Below, piece after piece: positions 27,374-35,885 of a DNA stretch of 46,872 nt (position 1 is the first letter of the stretch; every line of letters starts with the position of its first letter). This DNA comes from Gammaproteobacteria bacterium. Its GTDB lineage: Bacteria; Pseudomonadota; Gammaproteobacteria; Tenderiales; Tenderiaceae. Both the position numbers and the translations under genes were made by a program. The notes under the pieces were generated by a model. The model was given only the letters and a program-made list of their open reading frames with translations. It was not told where the DNA came from and ran no database searches. The stretch covers positions 1 to 46,872 of the forward strand of contig JAKFXL010000047.1 of the NCBI GenBank assembly GCA_021731365.1, written 5' to 3'.

Positions 27374-30322
27374 TTAGCGGTCTGTTTGTTGTGTGTTGAT
27401 GAGGCGCTGTTCCATAAACTTATGAATGGGCATGGGTTCTGAGATGGCAAAACCTTGCAGGTAATCAACACCTATTTCGCGTATTTTTGAGATGATTTTG
27501 TTGTTTTCCACGTATTCGGCAATGGTACGGATACCCATGACGTGGCCGATTTCGTTGATGGAGCGGACCATGGCAAAATCAATGGGGTCGTCGACGATGT
27601 CGACGATAAAGTTGCCATCTATTTTCAGGTAATCAACGGGCAGGTTTTTCAGATAAGCAAATGATGAGAGGCCGCTGCCAAAATCATCAAGTGCAAAGCG
27701 GCAGCCGCGTTTTTTCAGCTCTTTAATAAAGTGCACTGCCTTGGCGAGGTTGGCGATGGCGATGGTTTCGGTAATTTCAAAGCAGATCACGTTGGATGGC
27801 ATCTGCCAGTGGTCTATCTGTTCATGGAGAAACTGCAGAAACTGCTCATCGTTGAGCGATGCGCCGGATAAATTGATGCAGCATATATCATGTTGCATAT
27901 CGGGGTTGTGGTGGGCGTATTTCTGGTAGATGGAAAATGTTTTACGGATGACCCAACGGTCTATTGTTGGCATCAGGTTGTAGCGTTCTGCAGCGGGTAT
28001 AAATGCCCCAGGCGGTACCAGCTGGTTGTTTTCATCCACCATTCGTAATAGTACTTCGTAATGGGCACCTATTTTATCGTTGTCGTAGGTGGGCACGATA
28101 GGTTGGCAATAGAGTATGAAACGGTCGTCTGTGAGTGCCTGAGCCAACCGGGGCACCCACTGCATTTCACCATAACGCTGTTGTAGTTCTTTATCATCTG
28201 AATGGTAGACGTGTACCCGGTTGCGGCCTTTATCTTTAGCAGCATAACATGCGGTATCTGCGGCACTCATGACGCTGGTGATGTTTTCACTGGATTTTGT
28301 AATGGCTACCAGGCCGATGCTGACGCCGAGTTCAAATGCTTTGTCGCCCCAGACGAAACGAAAATCTTTAACAATGGCACAGATCTTTTCAGCAATCTCT
28401 TTGGCCTTTGATAGTGAACACTCACCCAGCAGTATTCCAAACTCATCGCCACCCAGCCGCGCCAGTGTGTCGCGATCACGTATGTTGTTCGATAGCACAG
28501 TGGCTAATTGGCGTAGTAGCTCATCACCGGCAATGTGGCCGCAAGTATCATTGACCAGTTTGAATTGATCAAGGTCAAGATAGCAGAGTGCATGTTCGTA
28601 ATTATATGTCTGGGTGCTTTCCAGTAACAGGTTGAGGCGGCGTTCAAATTCCCGTCGATTAATCAGTTCTGTCAGGGCGTCGTGTGAGGCTTGATAGTTC
28701 ATCTGACTCGCCAGCGTACGTACAGCAGTGACATCGTGCATTATAACAACAGCACCGATGGCGCGGTTATCACGGTTGAGCAGTGGTGTAATTGCAATTT
28801 CGATGGCGTAGTTATGGCCGTAACGGTTGGTGAGGATGACGTTAGGTTCTAAAAGGTTGTTTTCATCTTTCAGGCAGAGTTCTACCAAATTGGTAATGGG
28901 TGTGGCGTTGATCTGGTCGTGAATGGAAAATATCTGGTTCAGATCGAGGCCTTTTGCCTGGGTATGGCCCCAGCCGGTGAGATGTTCTGCCTGGGGATTG
29001 ATGTACTCAACCTTGCCATGTATGTCGGTAGTGATAACACCATCAGCAATGGCTTGTAGTGTAACTAAGGCTTGCTCTTTTTCACGGAACAGCGCCTCTT
29101 CCAGATTTTTGTGTTCGGTAATGTCGGTGCGAATGGAGATGTATTGATAGGGGTTGTTGTTTTCATCCATAAAGGGAACGATGGTGGAATCGACCCAGTA
29201 GTAGTGATTATTTTTAGTGCGATTTTTTATCTGACCATTCCAGACTTTGCCGCTGGAGATAGTGCGCCACATTGCCTCGAAGAACTCTGGTGGATGGTGT
29301 CCAGAGCTGAGAATGTTATGGTTTTTCCCCTGCAGCTCATCTCGTGAGTACTGGCTGACATCAATAAGCCGCTCATTTACATAAAGGATTTTCCCGCTAA
29401 CGTCGGAGATGCTGACGATGGAGTGTTGGTCCATGGCAAATTTCTGGTAATTGAGGTCGGTAACGGTACGTTTTAATTTTGCCGCACTATTGCGTAGGCG
29501 TAAAACGATGTAGCTGATATAACCTAATAGCGCCAGTGTAAAGACGTACAGATAACGTTGGTAGATACGGTTTTCGTCATTTTTTATTTTGTGGTAGTAG
29601 CTGTAGTTGCTTGATAGATTGTTGAGCTGTTGGGCGATGTTGGTATTGGTGGCTTGCCCGACCAGATCGTCTACGATGGGGTTTTCGTTAAGGATCATAT
29701 GGGTGTGTAGCAGCAAATGATCGAGTGTCTGCTGAAGTTCATCTGGATAATGTGAGCGGCTGGCATTGATAATATCTATTATCTGAAGGACCTGTGTTTT
29801 GAATGCGTCATCAGCGGTGACGCTATAACTTAAGGTGTTGCTGAGCAAACCGTATATCTGGTTGATTAATGTTGTGCTGACATTTTGTTCAATCATTTTT
29901 TTAATCATGCTTTCAACGCCCGCGGGCAGATAGCGTGAGGAGTTTTTTAGGATGGCATTTCTTGATTTGAAGGTTTCGACGACGTCGATTTTATTTTTAA
30001 TCAGAGTCTCAAGTGCATTGATATGTTGGTCGCTGTATTCCGCGCCGTGATGTTGAGTATTAAACTCATGGATCTGAAGTTGTTGAAGCAGCGCCAACAT
30101 CTTGAGCTGTTCGTTTTTGAGAGTGTCGTAATGCATTAACAGGTTATAACGTACCTTTAAAATATCCTGATTAAAGGTGGCGTCGGTCTGTTCTATTTTT
30201 CCTAAGAGTTCAATGACCTGGTTGTATCGCTGTGTATGGTTATCCTGAGTATTAATATAGAGGAATGCCAGTGCCGCTGAGGCAACCAGGATAATGGCGA
30301 TCTGTCGGAATACACTGCTCAT
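27374..30322 (-). CDS. Membrane sensor with PAS-PAS-GGDEF-EAL domains (cyclic-di-GMP turnover)
   Basis: This protein makes and/or breaks cyclic di-GMP in response to a signal. The 982 residues contain TM1 at about 7-24 and a helical periplasmic sensor (25-255) containing DILKVRYNLLMHYDTL, which resembles the DAHL ligand-binding domain. TM2 lies at about 257-275, PAS-1 at about 295-405 and PAS-2 at about 415-535. The GGDEF domain has an intact GGDEF at 624-628 and an inhibitory RxxD site at 615-618. The EAL domain has its signature as EVL at 756-758, with DDFGSG at 879-884 and K900. Both cyclase and phosphodiesterase residues look complete. The ATG overlaps the peroxidase stop (ATGA at 30319-30322), so the two are coupled. 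Confidence 0.92.
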   Translation of the reverse strand: MSSVFRQIAIILVASAALAFLYINTQDNHTQRYNQVIELLGKIEQTDATFNQDILKVRYNLLMHYDTLKNEQLKMLALLQQLQIHEFNTQHHGAEYSDQHINALETLIKNKIDVVETFKSRNAILKNSSRYLPAGVESMIKKMIEQNVSTTLINQIYGLLSNTLSYSVTADDAFKTQVLQIIDIINASRSHYPDELQQTLDHLLLHTHMILNENPIVDDLVGQATNTNIAQQLNNLSSNYSYYHKIKNDENRIYQRYLYVFTLALLGYISYIVLRLRNSAAKLKRTVTDLNYQKFAMDQHSIVSISDVSGKILYVNERLIDVSQYSRDELQGKNHNILSSGHHPPEFFEAMWRTISSGKVWNGQIKNRTKNNHYYWVDSTIVPFMDENNNPYQYISIRTDITEHKNLEEALFREKEQALVTLQAIADGVITTDIHGKVEYINPQAEHLTGWGHTQAKGLDLNQIFSIHDQINATPITNLVELCLKDENNLLEPNVILTNRYGHNYAIEIAITPLLNRDNRAIGAVVIMHDVTAVRTLASQMNYQASHDALTELINRREFERRLNLLLESTQTYNYEHALCYLDLDQFKLVNDTCGHIAGDELLRQLATVLSNNIRDRDTLARLGGDEFGILLGECSLSKAKEIAEKICAIVKDFRFVWGDKAFELGVSIGLVAITKSSENITSVMSAADTACYAAKDKGRNRVHVYHSDDKELQQRYGEMQWVPRLAQALTDDRFILYCQPIVPTYDNDKIGAHYEVLLRMVDENNQLVPPGAFIPAAERYNLMPTIDRWVIRKTFSIYQKYAHHNPDMQHDICCINLSGASLNDEQFLQFLHEQIDHWQMPSNVICFEITETIAIANLAKAVHFIKELKKRGCRFALDDFGSGLSSFAYLKNLPVDYLKIDGNFIVDIVDDPIDFAMVRSINEIGHVMGIRTIAEYVENNKIISKIREIGVDYLQGFAISEPMPIHKFMEQRLINTQQTDR

Positions 30323-31434
30323 TTTATCCCTTCGTAGGGGTACTCTCCGGTCAAGGTATTTAAAAAACTAACAATGAGTGCAACATCGGTATCAGGGATG
30401 GTGCGGCCAAGCTGATATTCGGCCATGATGTGTACGGCCTGTTCCAGGGTGTCCCTTGAGCCATCATGAAAATAGGGCGCGGTGAGTGCCACGTTACGCA
30501 GACTGGGTACCCGGAATCGGTACTTGTCCTCTTTCCGGCCCGTGACATTAAAACGTCCTAAATCGGCACGTGTTATGTTACCCCGGTTCTCAAAATAGTT
30601 TTTAGCAACACCAAAGATCTGAAACATATTGCCGCCGATGTTCATGCCCTGGTGGCAGGCAACACAGCCGTAATCCTTGAAGAGCTGGTAACCGGTTTTT
30701 TCGTTTTCGCTAATGGCGTCTGTTTCGCCGCGAAGATAACGGTCAAAACGGGAGTTGGGGGTGATTAAAGATTGTTCAAAGGCAACGATGGCGTCTTTGA
30801 TGTTCTCTTCGTTAATCCCATCGGCATAGACTTTGCCAAAAAGCGTCTCATATTCGGTGATCTGTTGTAACTTTTTTTCCAGTCGGTCCCATGTAATCCC
30901 CATTTCCAGGGGGTTGTGTATGGGGCCATCGATCTGTTCGTTTAAAGTGGCGGCGCGGCCATCCCAGAACCAGGCAATCTGGTAGGCGGAGTTAAATACA
31001 GACAATGTATTAACTTGGCCCCGTGCGCCTCCTGCCCCTGTTGAGACCTGTTTGCCATCTGCCCCGCCAGAACTTAAGTTATGGCAACTGATGCAAGCCA
31101 TAGTGTTGTCCTGAGAGAGACGGGTGTCAGAAAACAGCATTTTACCTAACGCAACCTTGTCAGGGTTGAGTTTGACGGTTAAAGGTAGTGGCTGGATTGG
31201 TTCATGAATGGTGATGAACTGCTCGGTGCCTGAGAGTGATATTTCAGGTTGCGGAGGTTCCGGAGCGGTGTGGTCGCCAAATACCAGCCATATGGCGGTG
31301 CCAAAGAGTACTAATAGGAATGATAAAAATAGAAAAAATGCCCAGCGTTCACTGTGCTCGTCCACTAGGCTGGGGGGGGGAGTGGGGTTGCCATATGTTT
31401 TATTTGTAGGTCGTCTGTTATTGGCGTCTGGCAT
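30319..31434 (-). CDS. Membrane-anchored diheme cytochrome c peroxidase (MauG/CcpA family)
   Basis: This enzyme reduces hydrogen peroxide in the periplasm using electrons from small cytochromes or quinol. The 371-residue protein has an N-terminal cytoplasmic tail and one membrane helix (about 31-52, WAFFLFLSFLLVLFGTAIWLVF) instead of a cleaved signal. The two c-type heme motifs are CISCH at 114-118 and CVACH at 257-261. Family blocks visible are LGKMLFSDTRLS, SVFNSAYQIAWFWDGRAATLNEQ, HNPLEMG and the C-terminal RVPSLRNVALTAPYFHDGS. It is the first gene of a coupled pair with the GGDEF-EAL sensor. The tight link suggests that peroxide or redox state and cyclic-di-GMP signalling are tied together, but this is inference. 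Confidence 0.93.
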   Translation of the reverse strand: MPDANNRRPTNKTYGNPTPPPSLVDEHSERWAFFLFLSFLLVLFGTAIWLVFGDHTAPEPPQPEISLSGTEQFITIHEPIQPLPLTVKLNPDKVALGKMLFSDTRLSQDNTMACISCHNLSSGGADGKQVSTGAGGARGQVNTLSVFNSAYQIAWFWDGRAATLNEQIDGPIHNPLEMGITWDRLEKKLQQITEYETLFGKVYADGINEENIKDAIVAFEQSLITPNSRFDRYLRGETDAISENEKTGYQLFKDYGCVACHQGMNIGGNMFQIFGVAKNYFENRGNITRADLGRFNVTGRKEDKYRFRVPSLRNVALTAPYFHDGSRDTLEQAVHIMAEYQLGRTIPDTDVALIVSFLNTLTGEYPYEGIK

Positions 31435-31444
31435 ATCACTTCAT

Positions 31445-31457
31445 TTGTTTGCAACAT
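31445..31457. promoter_or_regulatory. 13-base element TTGTTTGCAACAT, copy 2
   Basis: This exact second copy of the 13-mer at 27340-27352 lies 10 bases before the start codon of the peroxidase gene, so it overlaps its untranslated leader and ribosome-binding region. A position so close to the start would suit a repressor or an RNA-level site. Confidence 0.25.
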
Positions 31458-31649
31458 CCGCCCCCGCAGTTGTTCCGTTAAGTTTCTGATTGGTTGAGTA
31501 TATTAATATTTACTTAAATAGACCTTAATTTGTCTCAAATGTCACGCCGTTTTTACACTGTTGGACATATACCGGCTGTTTTTATCTGTAGCGATTATTG
31601 CCCCTTGGATTGACACTGTCTCTATTTCTGTAACGGCAGGAGGGTGGTG

Positions 31650-31748
31650 ATGCTTAGTCTGTTGGCAGTGTGTTTAAATGTGATTGCCTGCGGTAGAGAT
31701 TATTTAGGGGGCTTGTTGTCCCGCTGCCCCAGGCGGATAAACAGGTAG
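31650..31748 (+). CDS. Possible 32-residue peptide with strong ribosome-binding site
   Basis: ATG 31650 is preceded by AGGAGG (31638-31643) at six bases' distance. The frame encodes a hydrophobic start MLSLLAVCLNVIAC that ends in a lipobox-like VIAC and a basic tail (RCPRRINR). A TTGACA hexamer sits at 31610-31615 but without a good -10 partner. The frame overlaps the end of the psiE-like gene on the other strand. I know of no homologue. The rest of the gap 31435-31649 shows no gene. Confidence 0.2.
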   Translation: MLSLLAVCLNVIACGRDYLGGLLSRCPRRINR

Positions 31749-32191
31749 GTTAGTCCCAGTAGTGTGGCTGCGCCCACCCAAATGCCCACTTCAGTTGGGG
31801 TTGGGTGTTTGTTTTCGATGGGGAGCATGATGATCTCCCGCACCATTACCACTAACGCGACTTCGACAAAAACGGCAAAATTGACATCTTCACCCCGTAA
31901 AAAACGGATTTCGGTGACGATTAGCTCCGATATAGTCCAGAGCAGCAGCAGTATGCCCAGCGCGTGTAGAAAGCCGTCAATCAGGGTGTGTGACACTACC
32001 GCCTGATAGAGTTGCTGAAAAAAGTAGAGTGATATGAGCACGGTGGCAATCATCAGGGCGATACTGATGATCAGATGAGTCAGGTAGCTGCTTTTTTCAA
32101 GAATGGTGATCAGGATCTGGTTGCTTTTGGCGTCGTTCACTGTGTCTTCATCCTTTATCTGTGTGGTGAGGTGATTATTACTACCTAACAT
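31700..32191 (-). CDS. PsiE-like inner-membrane protein
   Basis: The 163-residue protein has a polar N-terminal tail and four hydrophobic segments (about 38-60, 70-90, 102-122 and 135-155). It contains the family's ELIVTEIRFLRGEDVNFAVFVEVALVVMVREII core, in which charged residues sit between membrane helices. This matches the phosphate-starvation-inducible PsiE family, whose biochemical role is unknown. It is the last gene of the minus-strand run that starts with corA. The 59-bp gap to the preceding gene leaves room for its own promoter. Confidence 0.75.
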   Translation of the reverse strand: MLGSNNHLTTQIKDEDTVNDAKSNQILITILEKSSYLTHLIISIALMIATVLISLYFFQQLYQAVVSHTLIDGFLHALGILLLLWTISELIVTEIRFLRGEDVNFAVFVEVALVVMVREIIMLPIENKHPTPTEVGIWVGAATLLGLTYLFIRLGQRDNKPPK

Positions 32192-32250
32192 TTATCCAGT
32201 ATTAAGATAGGTGTAGGAGTACGCCCCTCTAATCCCCACAGACATGCCGG

Positions 32251-33294
32251 TTACATGATGGGCCCTTCGGGTCCTAGTGGCTCGTTGGCCTCTGGCAGAT
32301 GGTGGTCGTTAAACTCCTCCACCAGCGCAGCCGCCTCATGATGTTCTTTAAAGCGGGCAATGTGGAAAAGTGCATCACCTTCGTTTGCCAGCGGCAGGTT
32401 GGTACGGCCGATGATGATGCCGTTGTAGGGGGATTTGACCTGGACCTCTTTTTCGCCAAATGGATCGGAGATGACCCCCAGCAGGCTCTCTTTAGCCACA
32501 TGGCCGCCCAGTTTGACCATGGGGCGCAGGATACCGCTGCTGGCGGCACGGATCCAGTGGGTGGTATTGGTGATGACCGGATCAATCTGGCCCGGATGGC
32601 GGCGGCTGGCGGGTAACATGCCCAATGTACGCATCACCTCTACCACCCCCCGGACGCCAGCGCGGATGGCTATTTCGTCGAAGCGTAACGCCTCACCGGC
32701 CTCGTAGAGCAGTGTGGGGATGCCCGCTTCGGCGGCGGCTTCGCGCAGTGAGCCATCGCGTAGTGAGGAGGAGATGATCACCGGGGTACCAAAGACCCGC
32801 GCCAATTTTTCGGTCTCCGGGTCGTCGAGGTTGGCGCGAATCTGTGGCAGATTGCTGCGGTGGATGGCCCCGGTGTGGATATCGATGCCGTGGGTGCTGT
32901 TGGCGACGATCTCACGCATGAAGATGCTGGCCAGTCGCGCTGCCAGTGAACCGGTTTCGCTGCCGGGAAAGACCCGGTTAAGGTCGCGGCGATCGGGCAG
33001 GTAGCGCGACTGGTTGATAAAACCGTGTACGTTGACGATGGGCACGGCGATGAGGCTGCCGTGCATCTGTTTGAGTGCGCTTAACTTGAGCAGGCGGCGG
33101 ATGATCTCAACGCCGTTGATCTCATCGCCATGGATGGCGGCACTGACAAACAGGCTCGGCCCGGGTTTGCGGCTATGGATGACATGCACCGGCATTGACA
33201 TGGGGGTGTGGGTATAGAGTTTGCCGACGGGCAGATCGATGGTGATGCGGCTGCCGGGTTTGACCTCCGTGCCGTTGATGGTGATCGATTGCAT
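32251..33294 (-). CDS. M14-type zinc hydrolase, succinylglutamate desuccinylase/aspartoacylase-like
   Basis: This is a zinc-dependent amidohydrolase of the carboxypeptidase-A clan. The 347-residue protein has the zinc site HGDEINGVE near residues 54-62 and the arginine block RYLPDRRDLNRVFPG. IDIHTGA near 138 supplies a second zinc ligand, and LLYEAGEA holds the likely catalytic glutamate. A C-terminal beta barrel (VKLGGHVAKESLLGVISDPFG) follows, as in AstE/AspA proteins. Its ATG overlaps the rimK stop (TAATG), so the two are co-translated. In this setting it probably is not the arginine-catabolic AstE. A role in removing amino acids added by RimK is attractive but unproven. Confidence 0.85.
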   Translation of the reverse strand: MQSITINGTEVKPGSRITIDLPVGKLYTHTPMSMPVHVIHSRKPGPSLFVSAAIHGDEINGVEIIRRLLKLSALKQMHGSLIAVPIVNVHGFINQSRYLPDRRDLNRVFPGSETGSLAARLASIFMREIVANSTHGIDIHTGAIHRSNLPQIRANLDDPETEKLARVFGTPVIISSSLRDGSLREAAAEAGIPTLLYEAGEALRFDEIAIRAGVRGVVEVMRTLGMLPASRRHPGQIDPVITNTTHWIRAASSGILRPMVKLGGHVAKESLLGVISDPFGEKEVQVKSPYNGIIIGRTNLPLANEGDALFHIARFKEHHEAAALVEEFNDHHLPEANEPLGPEGPIM

Positions 33295-34199
33295 TAACCT
33301 TTGCCCTTGGTGCGTGTTTTGTGCGGTTTGGCGTTGTTTTCGATGAGCTCAATGATGATGCTGGCGATGTTTTTGCTAGTGGCGGCCTCAATCCCCTCAA
33401 GGCCGGGAGAGGAGTTGACCTCCATGATCAGCGGACCACGGCTGGAGCGCAGCAGGTCAACACCGGCAACATTCAGGCCGAGGGTGGCGGCGGCGCGGAT
33501 CGCCATGGAGCGCTCCTTGGGTGTGATCTTGATGAGGGTGGCGCTGCCGCCGCGATGCAGGTTGGAGCGGAACTCCCCTTCTTGGGCACGCCGTTCCATG
33601 GCGGCGACCACCTTGCCGCCAACAACCAGACAGCGGATGTCGGCACCGCCCGCCTCTTTGATGAACTCCTGTACCAGGATGTTGGCTTTTAGTCCCATGA
33701 AGGCCTCGATGACACTTTCAGCAGCCTTTTTGGTCTCGGCCAGTACTACGCCGATCCCTTGTGTGCCTTCCAATAGCTTGATCACCAGCGGTGCGCCGCC
33801 GACCATCTTGATCAGATCCTCCACATCATCAGGGGAGTGGGCAAAACCGGTGATCGGCATACCCACCCCCTTGCGTGACAGCAGCTGCAGGGAGCGCAGT
33901 TTGTCGCGGGACCGGCTGATGGCGACCGACTCATTGATGGAGTAGACCCCCATCATCTCAAACTGGCGTACCACGGCGGTACCATAGAAAGTGATAGAGG
34001 CCCCGATGCGCGGGATGATGGCGTCGTATCCCACCAGATCGGCCCCTTTGTAATGAATGCTCGGTTTGTCGGCAGCAAGATTCATGTAGCAGCGCAGGGT
34101 ATTAATGACGTGCATCTCGTGGCCACGCTGAGTCCCTGCCTCAATTAACCGGCGGGTGGAGTAGAGCTTGGGGTTGCAGGATAAGACACCGATTTTCAT
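33294..34199 (-). CDS. rimK: RimK-type ATP-grasp glutamate ligase
   Basis: RimK uses ATP to add glutamate residues, in E. coli to the C-terminus of ribosomal protein S6. The 301-residue protein is of E. coli size and starts [22 protein letters not shown]. It shows the ATP-grasp parts: [15 protein letters not shown] (substrate side), [19 protein letters not shown] (nucleotide-binding glycine loop), [21 protein letters not shown], and the magnesium-binding [17 protein letters not shown]. It sits between a RimB-like protease gene (53-bp gap) and the M14 hydrolase gene (1-bp overlap). All catalytic segments are intact. Confidence 0.94.
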   Translation of the reverse strand: MKIGVLSCNPKLYSTRRLIEAGTQRGHEMHVINTLRCYMNLAADKPSIHYKGADLVGYDAIIPRIGASITFYGTAVVRQFEMMGVYSINESVAISRSRDKLRSLQLLSRKGVGMPITGFAHSPDDVEDLIKMVGGAPLVIKLLEGTQGIGVVLAETKKAAESVIEAFMGLKANILVQEFIKEAGGADIRCLVVGGKVVAAMERRAQEGEFRSNLHRGGSATLIKITPKERSMAIRAAATLGLNVAGVDLLRSSRGPLIMEVNSSPGLEGIEAATSKNIASIIIELIENNAKPHKTRTKGKG

Positions 34200-34252
34200 A
34201 GATATTCCCTTATAGTGTGGCCGCTGGCTGATGCCAGCATAGCCCTGTGTAA

Positions 34253-34723
34253 TTATAGTGTAATGATGGGGCCACGGAGCTGTTCGCGACTGGGCTTACC
34301 CAGCAGGTAGGCGGCCCCGGGGTCGATCTGCATACGTGTCTGCATAGCCGTGCGTCCCAGTAACATGCGAAACCGCATGGTATCGCGGTTGGTGAGTGTC
34401 AGTTCAATGGGCCAGGTCTCACTGCCGGCAGAGAGCTGGGTGCTGATGACATAACGGCGCTCTTTGTGGCCGCCAGAGTCAGTCACATTGCGCTCGTCAA
34501 CAACCGGCGCGCAGCAGATCACCTCGTTATCCCGGCGGCGCTGTCTTGGGTGGATACCAAACCGAACCATGGCAATACCATTGTCACTGTAGGGTTCAAT
34601 GAAAAAGGCGTGCAGGGCAGAGGTGCGGGCACCACTGTCTACCTTGGCTTTAATCCAGGGGAGACCCAACTCCGGGAGTGCCAGCCATTCACGCCAGCCG
34701 ACGGTAATCAGACTATCTGTCAT
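34253..34723 (-). CDS. RimB-like retropepsin (ATP-dependent zinc protease family)
   Basis: The 156-residue protein begins at ATG 34723, which overlaps the end of corA by 11 bp; a GTG 9 bases upstream is an alternative. It has the aspartic-protease signature [13 protein letters not shown] (Asp-Ser-Gly) and the later MLLGRTAM strand typical of single-domain retropepsins, which act as dimers. The family is often annotated as 'ATP-dependent zinc protease', although the visible motif is aspartyl. In Pseudomonas the RimB member works with RimK, apparently trimming its glutamate tails. The neighbouring rimK here supports the same link. Confidence 0.85.
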   Translation of the reverse strand: MTDSLITVGWREWLALPELGLPWIKAKVDSGARTSALHAFFIEPYSDNGIAMVRFGIHPRQRRRDNEVICCAPVVDERNVTDSGGHKERRYVISTQLSAGSETWPIELTLTNRDTMRFRMLLGRTAMQTRMQIDPGAAYLLGKPSREQLRGPIITL

Positions 34724-35813
34724 TGATGTCACTGTTGCGCTGTAACCACCCTTTACGTTTGAAAAAAACCAGCATCACCACGGCGATGGTAACCATAATG
34801 CCCCACGCCATTGGGTAACCATAGTACCAGCTGAGCTCAGGCATCGCCCACGGGCTGTGGCTGTTGTTGCCAAAATTCATGCCGTAGACCCCCGCCACAA
34901 AGGTGAGTGGCATAAAGATGGTGGCGATCAGGGTCAGCACACGCATGGTGTCGCTGAGTCGGTTGCTGACGGAGGAGAGGTAGACATCCAGCATGCTGCT
35001 GGCCATGTCGCGGTAGTTCTCCAGTAGATCCATAATCTGGATATTGTGGTCGTAACAGTCGCGCAGATAGATATGGGTGGTATGTTGGATGAGGGGTTGA
35101 TCGTCGTGCAGCAGGTGGTTGATCACCTCACGCTGGGGCCAGATCATGCGGCGCAGCTGCAACAGCTCACGGCGAATGGTGTGGATCTGGCCGAGTGTCT
35201 GACGGTTGGGGGATTCGAGCAGCCGGTCCTCCAGTGCCTCAATGGTGGTACCAAACGCCTCCAATAGCGGAAACCCCATATCCACCACCAGATCGATCAC
35301 GGCATAGAGCAGGTAGTCGGCCTTCTGGGTCGAGAGTCGCTCGCCATGGCTGCGTAGCCGTTTGCGGATCGGCTCCAGCAGTGAATCGTCGCCAGGGTAG
35401 AGGCTGATGAGGTAGTTGCTGCCGAGGAACAGTGACAGCTGCTCCACCTCAATGGCGTCGCTGCTGCCCACCGGCACCGCCAGGGTGATAAAGAGCTGCT
35501 CATCATATTCGTCGACCTTGGGGCGCTGGCCACTGTTGAGCACATCCTCCAGTGCCAGGGGGTGCAGGCCAAATGCCGTGCCCAGCGCCTCCAGCAGCGC
35601 GGGCTGTACCTGCCCGGTAATGTGAATCCAGGTGCTGGTGGAGTGTGTTAAATACTCTTTGCAGGCGGCGGGATTATCCAGTTGCAGCTCTGTGAGCTGG
35701 CCATCACTGTAACCAATCAGGTGAAAACGGGGGGGTGTTGCCTCCGTCTCACGGGCCGTCAGGGTGCCGGGGGAGGTGCCAGGTGGGTGGTAGTTTTTCG
35801 TGAAATAGGCCAT
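34713..35813 (-). CDS. CorA-family divalent cation transporter (CorA/ZntB type)
   Basis: This is a pentameric inner-membrane channel or transporter for magnesium, cobalt or zinc. The 366-residue protein has a large cytoplasmic N-terminal domain, a long stalk helix (about 240-300, with [31 protein letters not shown]) and two C-terminal membrane helices. The selectivity motif YGMNF follows the first helix, and [19 protein letters not shown] is the second. The ion cannot be chosen from sequence. It appears to be the first gene of the corA-rimB-rimK-M14 run. The 72-bp gap 35814-35885 separates it from the hexaheme gene. Confidence 0.92.
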   Translation of the reverse strand: MAYFTKNYHPPGTSPGTLTARETEATPPRFHLIGYSDGQLTELQLDNPAACKEYLTHSTSTWIHITGQVQPALLEALGTAFGLHPLALEDVLNSGQRPKVDEYDEQLFITLAVPVGSSDAIEVEQLSLFLGSNYLISLYPGDDSLLEPIRKRLRSHGERLSTQKADYLLYAVIDLVVDMGFPLLEAFGTTIEALEDRLLESPNRQTLGQIHTIRRELLQLRRMIWPQREVINHLLHDDQPLIQHTTHIYLRDCYDHNIQIMDLLENYRDMASSMLDVYLSSVSNRLSDTMRVLTLIATIFMPLTFVAGVYGMNFGNNSHSPWAMPELSWYYGYPMAWGIMVTIAVVMLVFFKRKGWLQRNSDINDR

Positions 35814-35885
35814 TGCTGTTTGCCTGCGGTGTCGTGGGCCGCTGAGTGGAGTTGATTAGCAGTGTATGGCAAATGGCCGTCAGAG

